64,000 bases of DNA. Origin: a virus. The notes under the pieces were generated by a model. That model was not told where the DNA came from. It did no database searches and worked only from the letters and a program-made list of their open reading frames with translations. This document shows positions 59,579-64,000 of this stretch, one piece after another. Positions within the stretch are counted from its first letter, which is position 1. Each line of letters starts with the position of its first letter. The stretch covers positions 1 to 64,000 of IMG/VR virus record IMGVR_UViG_3300006341_000010; one strand, written 5' to 3'. Made by a program: the position numbers and the translations under genes.

Positions 59579-59685
59579 TATTTAGTCATATATACTCAGG
59601 GGATTGTTATGAGTTCAATCCCCAAACTCACCCTAGGACCATAAGGTCCTTAATGGAATTAATAGACTTCGAGATGTTAATATGA
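59572..59685 (+). CDS. Tiny ladder-like protein, 37 aa
   Basis: ATG 59572 lies in the last codons of the previous gene. MVVFSHIYSGDCYEFNPQTH... ends DFEMLI and overlaps the next ATG as ATGA. Clearly paralogous to the following 37-residue protein (VFxHxxSxxCYxF). Confidence 0.55.
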   Translation: MVVFSHIYSGDCYEFNPQTHPRTIRSLMELIDFEMLI

Positions 59686-59795
59686 ACATCAGAGTATTTA
59701 GACATCTATTCTCAGACCACTGTTATCAGTTTTGCTTTGGCAGTAACGCTTGTGCTATTATGATGGATAATAATAACTATGAGGAATTAATATAA
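59682..59795 (+). CDS. Tiny ladder-like protein, 37 aa
   Basis: MNIRVFRHLFSDHCYQFCFG... NNYEELI, ending in the same EELI motif as the 53-55 kb ladder. TAATG overlap with the next gene. Sister of the previous gene; function unknown. Confidence 0.55.
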   Translation: MNIRVFRHLFSDHCYQFCFGSNACAIMMDNNNYEELI

Positions 59796-59959
59796 TGGAA
59801 TATAGTTTGATGCTACCTGATAGCGTAGTAGATACAATTTTTAACGATCAATCTTTAATGGAGATGTTACCAAATGAAGAAACACTTATTGAAACAGAAG
59901 ACCTTGACCTTGTTGGTCTTGATACACCGAGGCTTCCTGACGAAGGAGCAATCGGCTGA
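59795..59959 (+). CDS. Acidic small protein, 54 aa, overlapping next gene
   Basis: MEYSLMLPDSVVDTIFNDQS... RLPDEGAIG. Acidic composition is typical of the neighbourhood. Overlaps the 88-residue frame by 86 bases in another frame, too long for normal coupling; the two may be one gene split by a frameshift near 59957. Confidence 0.45.
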   Translation: MEYSLMLPDSVVDTIFNDQSLMEMLPNEETLIETEDLDLVGLDTPRLPDEGAIG

Positions 59960-60140
59960 GCTGACAGATGAGCAGGTTTTAGAGAATGTACCGGAGAATC
60001 AAGGTACATACATCTATCGCCCTGATGATTCATCTGAAGCAAGAGTATCAGCATTCACATACCGTTGGGTTAAGCAACGGGTGAAACAAAACCCTGATGT
60101 GACAGCTGAGGAACTCCTAAAGTCTGCGGGGTTTAAGTAA
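59874..60140 (+). CDS. Small protein, 88 aa, start uncertain
   Basis: Residues after about 28 (ELTDEQVLENVPENQGTYIY... TYRWVKQRVKQNPDVTAEEL) look like a normal phage protein; the first 28 (MKKHLLKQKTLTLL) read like an overprinted frame of the acidic protein. No good alternative start near the AAGGAG at 59943. Two bases before endonuclease I. Confidence 0.5.
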   Translation: MKKHLLKQKTLTLLVLIHRGFLTKEQSAELTDEQVLENVPENQGTYIYRPDDSSEARVSAFTYRWVKQRVKQNPDVTAEELLKSAGFK

Positions 60141-60141
60141 T

Positions 60142-60579
60142 ATGACTAGGAAAAGGTTCTTCCCTGCAAGACCTAAAGGTCTACCAACAGGATACGACTC
60201 GTGGCCTGAGTATAATCTCCACCAAGGCTTACTTAAGGACGAGGAGTTCCACCCTCCCAAAGTAAGCTACGTGGTTGAACGGAAGTATGAACCTGACTTC
60301 AAGATAGAACATGATGATGGTGTGTATCTATTGGAGTTTAAGGGTTACTTCAGGGATAGTTCGGAGGCCTCTAAGTATGTATGGGTAAGGAAAGCTTTAC
60401 CTGAAGATCATGAGTTGTTATTTATATTTGACAACCCTAACAAACCAATCCACTTCAAACCCAAGAGACAGAAGTGTGGGACTAAGATGACCCACGGTCA
60501 ATGGGCTGAGAAGAATGGGTTTAATTATTTTGACGAACAAGGTTTCACCGAGTTCTATAAGGAATTAAAAGATGAATAA
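60142..60579 (+). CDS. Endonuclease I (Holliday junction resolvase), T7 gp3-like
   Basis: 145 residues, near T7 gp3 (149). SWPEYNLHQGL supplies the first Glu; RKYEPDFKI the Asp; YLLEFKGYFRDSS the E-x-K pair of the nuclease core. Resolves branched replication and recombination intermediates before packaging. Overlaps the next gene by 8 bases. Confidence 0.9.
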   Translation: MTRKRFFPARPKGLPTGYDSWPEYNLHQGLLKDEEFHPPKVSYVVERKYEPDFKIEHDDGVYLLEFKGYFRDSSEASKYVWVRKALPEDHELLFIFDNPNKPIHFKPKRQKCGTKMTHGQWAEKNGFNYFDEQGFTEFYKELKDE

Positions 60580-60859
60580 AGCAGTAGTAATTAATTTTAG
60601 TTGTGTGTTTAATTATGCTAAACGTGAGTTTGGTATTGAATGGAATGCATGTTGTGAATTGTTCCACGATTCAGGCTACTTCGAGTACCCTAGGTGCCAT
60701 GAGGTAGACTTATGCTTTGATGGTGATGAAGATACCCTCTCTAAGGAAGACATCTTAGCAATTGATGATAGTTATTCTAAAGCTAAGGTGATATTCTTTA
60801 AGTACTTAGAGACACAAGATATTCCTAAGGGCTTTGCTGTTATGGTGGATAATGACTGA
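60572..60859 (+). CDS. Hypothetical protein, 95 aa
   Basis: MNKAVVINFSCVFNYAKREF..., acidic, with FKYLETQDIPKGFAVMVDN. No family recognised. Overlaps both neighbours, so a real operon member. Confidence 0.6.
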   Translation: MNKAVVINFSCVFNYAKREFGIEWNACCELFHDSGYFEYPRCHEVDLCFDGDEDTLSKEDILAIDDSYSKAKVIFFKYLETQDIPKGFAVMVDND

Positions 60860-60974
60860 TAAACTTCAGAAGATGAATAAGCTAGACATTTTATTTTATT
60901 TAACAGGAGCTGTCGTGTGGGGCAGCCTATTAGGATTAGGAGCTATTGCATGTGTGATGTATGTGTTAAGTTAA
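60852..60974 (+). CDS. Single-TM small membrane protein, 40 aa
   Basis: ATG 60852 overlaps the previous gene. Polar start MTDKLQKMNKLD then one long TM with Gly repeats (VVWGSLLGLGAIACVMYVLS). Overlaps the next gene by 25 bases. Could be a lysis- or exclusion-related peptide; no direct evidence. Confidence 0.5.
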   Translation: MTDKLQKMNKLDILFYLTGAVVWGSLLGLGAIACVMYVLS

Positions 60975-61270
60975 AGAAAGAACAACAGAAAGAACCGGTG
61001 TCTATGTCACCATCAGACGCTATGAAGATTAACAAAGCCATACAGTTAGGTAAGTATGACAAGGTTATCATCGGTTCTACTGCGGTAGGTACGAAGCAGG
61101 AAGTTATTGTAGATGTCTATGATGTCTTACGAGCATTTAATGTGACAGACCCTGCCCTTGCCCATGGCATTAAGAAAGCCTTATGCCCGGGACAGCGTGG
61201 GTCTAAAGGTCCTAAGCAGGATATTGATGAAGCTATTAAGTCCTTGGAGAAATTCAAAGAGGTAGTGTAA
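60950..61270 (+). CDS. Conserved phage protein, 106 aa
   Basis: ATG 60950, site TTAGGAG. MCDVCVKLKKEQQKEPVSMS has an N-terminal CxxC. The C-terminal part VYDVLRAFNVTDPALAHGIKKALCPGQRGSKGPKQDIDEAI matches a module I recognise at the end of several phage nucleotide-metabolism proteins, where its role is unknown. Confidence 0.62.
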   Translation: MCDVCVKLKKEQQKEPVSMSPSDAMKINKAIQLGKYDKVIIGSTAVGTKQEVIVDVYDVLRAFNVTDPALAHGIKKALCPGQRGSKGPKQDIDEAIKSLEKFKEVV

Positions 61271-61488
61271 TGGCTATATATCTGGACGTGAGATATCCTA
61301 GAGTTCTATTCTGTGATTGTATCCAAGATATTTATAGAGATAGGAGAGGCTTTAGTTATATGAGGGAGGCTTCTCTAGTATTAGAGAGAGACCCTAACGA
61401 CCCTGAGCATTCGTTCAAGGTTCTTAAAGACCGGATGACTGGTGAGATAGGAATCTGGGTAGATGATTTATATTATAAGGAGTACTAA
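61270..61488 (+). CDS. Hypothetical protein, 72 aa
   Basis: MAIYLDVRYPRVLFCDCIQD... to DDLYYKEY. One-base overlap (TAATG) with the previous gene and followed 4 bases later by the MazG-like gene. No domain recognised. Confidence 0.58.
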   Translation: MAIYLDVRYPRVLFCDCIQDIYRDRRGFSYMREASLVLERDPNDPEHSFKVLKDRMTGEIGIWVDDLYYKEY

Positions 61489-61492
61489 CAAC

Positions 61493-61894
61493 TTGTCATT
61501 AGAACAACAGGTAATTCAATTCAACGAGACATACAAACCAGATCAACGAAACCTAGTAGCTGCAATCCCAGATCCTGAGGGGATGCAAGCGTGGGTATCT
61601 ATTGTAGGTGAGGAGTTCCAAGAACTTCATGAAGCCTATGAGGCTGGTGATATTGTCCAATACTATGATGCCTGTATTGATGTTATCTATGCGATGGCAC
61701 AACAGATGAACCTATATGGTTTCCCTATAGACCTAGGGTTACGTGAGGTTCAACGTTCAAACATGTCGAAGCTAGATGAGGATGGTAAGCCTATCATTCG
61801 TGAGGATGGTAAGGTTCTTAAGGGCCCTAACTTTAGTGAGCCTGATTTCAAGAAGATCTTGGAGGATCAAGTTGAAAACAATAGTACATGTTAA
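61493..61894 (+). CDS. MazG-like nucleotide pyrophosphohydrolase
   Basis: Start assigned to TTG 61493, after AAGGAG (61476-61481). GEEFQELHEAYEAGDIVQYYDACIDVIYAM contains the ExxE..ExxD helices of all-alpha NTP pyrophosphohydrolases, followed by SNMSKLDEDGKPIIREDGKV, typical of phage members. Removes non-canonical or excess NTPs, or lowers ppGpp; the substrate is not readable from sequence. Confidence 0.8.
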   Translation: MSLEQQVIQFNETYKPDQRNLVAAIPDPEGMQAWVSIVGEEFQELHEAYEAGDIVQYYDACIDVIYAMAQQMNLYGFPIDLGLREVQRSNMSKLDEDGKPIIREDGKVLKGPNFSEPDFKKILEDQVENNSTC

Positions 61895-62105
61895 TCAGCA
61901 TGTGATCAAGAAGAACAGGAAGGATGGGACTCAAGATCCTGTCCTTACCTGTAAGACCTATAAGGATAATAGGTATGGGATGGAAGCAATCATAAAGGAT
62001 GATCAAGGTAAGGAAGTCGGTAGGTTTATCTATAGCCCTGACAAACCTTTATCTTGTGGAGCCCATGTATGGTTTGAAACAAGGAATAGAGTTGAAGTTA
62101 TCTAA
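61872..62105 (+). CDS. Conserved phage protein, 77 aa
   Basis: TTG start at 61872 with GGAGG (61861-61865) 6 bases upstream gives MKTIVHVNQHVIKKNRKDGT..., with LSCGAHVWFET near the end. The HVNQHVIKxNRKxG pattern is common in small phage proteins of unknown role. Overlaps the MazG-like gene by 23 bases. Confidence 0.6.
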   Translation: MKTIVHVNQHVIKKNRKDGTQDPVLTCKTYKDNRYGMEAIIKDDQGKEVGRFIYSPDKPLSCGAHVWFETRNRVEVI

Positions 62106-62412
62106 GCTTAAGCATAGGAAAGCTAGGCTCGACCGGAACATTAGAGGTTGTTTATATGTAGCATACCATCGTAGATTAAAGAAGTACTACGTTGGTGTTA
62201 CATCTAAATCATTTAATGAACGGTACGAGAGGAGAGATCCTAAGCACCACTTCTCGAATGCATTTTATAAAGAGCCATGTGCCTTTGACATATGGATTTA
62301 TAAGTTCAATAACATTGAGAATGCATACAGGATGGAAAAGAAACTGGTAACTTGGAAGGAAGTTAACAGTGGTAAGTATTATAATAAGATTCCCGGAGGT
62401 AGGAATGACTAA
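62092..62412 (+). CDS. GIY-YIG homing endonuclease-like protein
   Basis: Start assigned to TTG 62092 behind AAGGAA. RGCLYVAYHRRLKKYYVGVTSKSFNERYER is a GIY-YIG core variant (first strand CLYVAYH, second YYVGVT, then the catalytic Arg), and the Glu of YRMEKKLVTW is the metal ligand. Small, single-domain, free-standing. Overlaps its neighbours. Confidence 0.72.
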   Translation: MKLSKLKHRKARLDRNIRGCLYVAYHRRLKKYYVGVTSKSFNERYERRDPKHHFSNAFYKEPCAFDIWIYKFNNIENAYRMEKKLVTWKEVNSGKYYNKIPGGRND

Positions 62413-62560
62413 ACAAGATCAAGCACTAACTGATTATGAGATTGAGAAACAACAGAAAATGGAAGAAGCTGAGGAACGTAAGGCAAAGAAGATCAAACTT
62501 CGTCAACGTCGGAAGACCCGTCATTACTTTGCAGGGACTGAGGGGCATGAGTGTGAATAA
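62405..62560 (+). CDS. Charged helical protein, 51 aa
   Basis: ATG 62405 behind GGAGGTAG. MTKQDQALTDYEIEKQQKME... KLRQRRKTRHYFAGTEGHECE; highly charged helix with a basic cluster, perhaps RNA or DNA binding. No family. Confidence 0.55.
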   Translation: MTKQDQALTDYEIEKQQKMEEAEERKAKKIKLRQRRKTRHYFAGTEGHECE

Positions 62561-62771
62561 AGATTCTAAATCAATGATAAAGGTTACTTTTGATGATGGA
62601 TATAGTTCCTTGTTTTTCCATGATGAATATCTAGATGATGTCTCAGCTAAAGAAATAGCAGAGATTAGGGTGAGAGAGCTTCAACTTCTAAGTGATCGTA
62701 GTTTAGAGATAGATAAAGTTAAACACACTAATATAAAACCATTAGATAAACTCAAAGGAGAACAATCATAG
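62547..62771 (+). CDS. Hypothetical protein, 74 aa
   Basis: ATG 62547, AGGGGC upstream. MSVNKDSKSMIKVTFDDGYS... small alpha/beta protein with RELQLLSDRSLEIDKVKH. Its last codons contain AAAGGAG, the site for thyX. Confidence 0.55.
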   Translation: MSVNKDSKSMIKVTFDDGYSSLFFHDEYLDDVSAKEIAEIRVRELQLLSDRSLEIDKVKHTNIKPLDKLKGEQS

Positions 62772-63427
62772 AACAGTCAGTTAAGTTAGTAGGTAAATCA
62801 GTACCAGTACTTGAGAACCTTAAAGACCTAAACGAACTCTTAGCCTACCAAGCTAAGGTGTCAAACCTTGAGACTCAAGACGATATGACAAGAGCACAAC
62901 GCCTGTTAAAGTATTGTGCGGAGCATGGTCACTGGTCTGTATTTGAAATGGGTAATATCAACTTCGAGATTGTGACTACCCGTGACATTAGTCGACAGAT
63001 CTTACGACACCGGTCATTCAGTTTCCAAGAGTTCTCACAACGATACAGTGAAGCACAACGATTCACTATCCAACGTGAGGCTAGGTTACAGGATGAAACA
63101 AACAGGCAGAACTCTATTGACTCTGAGAGCGACCAGCTACAGGATCAATTCAAGGAACTGCAAGCTATGACCCTAGCAACCGCAGCAAGGGCATACCACT
63201 CAGCCTTATCAATGGGGATAGCTAAGGAATGTGCAAGATCTCTGTTACCTGAAGGCCTTACAGAATCTAAGATGTATATGAATGGGACTGTGAGATCATG
63301 GATCCACTACATCAAGGTTAGGGAAGGTAATGGTACCCAGAAAGAACACATGCAATTAGCTAACATGATTAAGAAAATATTACTTGAAGAACTACCAGTA
63401 CTTAAGGAGGTACTAGAAGATGAGTAA
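62768..63427 (+). CDS. thyX: Flavin-dependent thymidylate synthase with AUA start
   Basis: RHRSFSFQEFSQRYSEAQRF is the ThyX signature (RHRxxSxxxxSxRY). The conserved N-terminus reads (M)EQSVKLVGKSVPVLENLKDL and is encoded upstream of the first ordinary start (GTG 62858, which would delete 30 residues). The best initiator is ATA 62768, with AAAGGAG ending 7 bases upstream; ATC at 62765 is the alternative. LATAARAYHSALSMGIAKECARSLLP is the helical dimer region. Makes dTMP using FAD and NADPH, complementing the ribonucleotide reductase. Confidence 0.9.
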   Translation: MEQSVKLVGKSVPVLENLKDLNELLAYQAKVSNLETQDDMTRAQRLLKYCAEHGHWSVFEMGNINFEIVTTRDISRQILRHRSFSFQEFSQRYSEAQRFTIQREARLQDETNRQNSIDSESDQLQDQFKELQAMTLATAARAYHSALSMGIAKECARSLLPEGLTESKMYMNGTVRSWIHYIKVREGNGTQKEHMQLANMIKKILLEELPVLKEVLEDE

Positions 63428-63497
63428 ACGTAACAATAATGGTGACGGTGGATTGATTTTCTTTGCAATCGCCTTGATTGTATTATGTATGTTATAA
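63420..63497 (+). CDS. Tiny single-TM peptide, 25 aa
   Basis: ATG 63420 overlaps the end of thyX. MSKRNNNGDGGLIFFAIALI plus VLCML: a basic, polar N-terminus and one TM. It sits directly before the lysozyme and could be a small holin-like or spanin-related peptide; inferred from position only. Confidence 0.45.
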   Translation: MSKRNNNGDGGLIFFAIALIVLCML

Positions 63498-63510
63498 GAG
63501 GATAATATAA

Positions 63511-63984
63511 ATGAATAACTACCATGAAGCATATGATTTAGAGGGAGAGTTAAAGGTCAGCCTTGAGTTGGCCTGTGACTTCGAGGGGTTCAAGGAAGAT
63601 TATTACCTATGTCCTGCTGGCTACAAGACCATAGGCCACGGCAGGAACTGTGAGGCTTATCCATTAACAGATGATGAGCCTTATCCGATGACAGTCGAGT
63701 ACTCTAAGGAATGGACATTAGATTTCCTTAAGACCGAGAGGCGATTAGCTATTGCTAAGTGGCCTTGGTTAGTAACTCAACCACCTAGTGTCAGGATTAT
63801 TATTACTGACATGGCATTTAACTTAGGGATCTCTAAGCTCTCACGCTTCAGGAAGATGTTAGCAGCTATAGCAGCTGGTAGTTATCTTGAGGCAGCTGAG
63901 GAGCTGAAGGATTCCTTGTATTATGTCCAGACAGGTCGTCGAGCTAAGACCCATTATGAATCTTTAAAATATTTAGGAGCATAA
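63511..63984 (+). CDS. Endolysin, T4-type lysozyme (GH24)
   Basis: 157 residues. CDFEGFKEDYYLCPAGYKTIGHGRN holds the catalytic Glu (FEGF) and the Thr of TIGHG in the GH24 pattern; AFNLGISKLSRFRKMLAAI and TGRRAKTHYESLKYL complete the fold. No signal peptide, so release depends on a holin (candidates: 1948-2340 or the peptide at 63420). Hydrolyses peptidoglycan. Confidence 0.9.
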   Translation: MNNYHEAYDLEGELKVSLELACDFEGFKEDYYLCPAGYKTIGHGRNCEAYPLTDDEPYPMTVEYSKEWTLDFLKTERRLAIAKWPWLVTQPPSVRIIITDMAFNLGISKLSRFRKMLAAIAAGSYLEAAEELKDSLYYVQTGRRAKTHYESLKYLGA

Positions 63985-63987
63985 AGA

Positions 63988-64000
63988 TTGTTTAAGATTG
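63988..64000 (+). CDS. Possible start of next gene, cut by window end
   Basis: TTG at 63988 stands 8 bases after TTAGGAG at the end of the lysozyme gene and would begin MFKI. Too short to identify. Confidence 0.3.

Overview
This window looks like part of the genome of a tailed, podovirus-like phage of a Gram-negative, probably gammaproteobacterial, host. The DNA is AT-rich and densely coded. A leftward (minus-strand) virion block occupies about 1.65-31.5 kb. A rightward (plus-strand) early, metabolic and replication block occupies about 33.9-64 kb and reappears at 1-1.6 kb, as expected if the window was cut from a circularly closed assembly. There is no phage RNA polymerase. Instead the phage carries a small sigma-like factor (31683-32207, minus), and at least four plus- or minus-strand promoters match the host sigma70 consensus. 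A sigma-like factor together with an amidoligase / ATP-grasp operon resembles phiEco32-type (Kuravirus-like) phages. The replication set (family A polymerase, gp4-type primase-helicase, endonuclease I, 5'-3' exonuclease, gp2.5-like SSB) is T7-like.

Layout. 1-1.6 kb: end of a class I ribonucleotide reductase beta subunit, two small genes and a thioredoxin-like protein. 1.65-2.6 kb (minus): small basic protein, 3-TM holin and a membrane-anchored accessory protein. 2.7-8.0 kb (minus): beta-helix tail spike with a LamG-like C-terminus plus two structural proteins. 8.2-9.1 kb (plus): a homing endonuclease and a small gene with its own promoter, inserted against the direction of the virion genes. 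9.1-31.5 kb (minus): internal and ejection proteins, tail fibre and tail tube/hub proteins, major capsid, scaffold, portal, and large and small terminase. 31.7-32.2 kb (minus): sigma factor. 32.2-33.9 kb: 1.7 kb without genes, holding tandem repeats, divergent promoters, and a long leader with an rrn-type boxA. 33.9-42.6 kb (plus): accessory early genes, many tiny and many membrane proteins, punctuated by a family of structured intercistronic hairpins, with one tRNA-Arg(CCT) and a tRNA-like sequence. 42.6-50.3 kb: a nine-gene peptide-ligation operon (GGCT-like, class II amidotransferase, two COOH-NH2 ligases, ATP-grasp and partners) carrying an HNH gene. 50.3-63.5 kb: replication and nucleotide genes with ladders of tiny ATGA-overlapping genes, several homing-type nucleases, MazG-like and ThyX. 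63.5-64 kb: lysozyme.

The strongest unusual observations are these. (1) At least five genes appear to start at AUU and one (thyX) at AUA, each behind a Shine-Dalgarno sequence; homology or a catalytic N-terminal Cys supports several of them. (2) About ten copies of a hairpin with a conserved ACTC/ATGA internal loop and covarying outer stems lie between early genes, four of them in tandem in a stretch with no gene. (3) The amidoligase operon includes an in-frame internal start in the ATP-grasp gene and a zinc-ribbon gene with no usable start. (4) A ladder of nine consecutive tiny genes ends mostly in a W/E-E-x-L-I/V motif that doubles as the ribosome-binding site of the next gene. All assignments come from reading the sequence; no database search was run.
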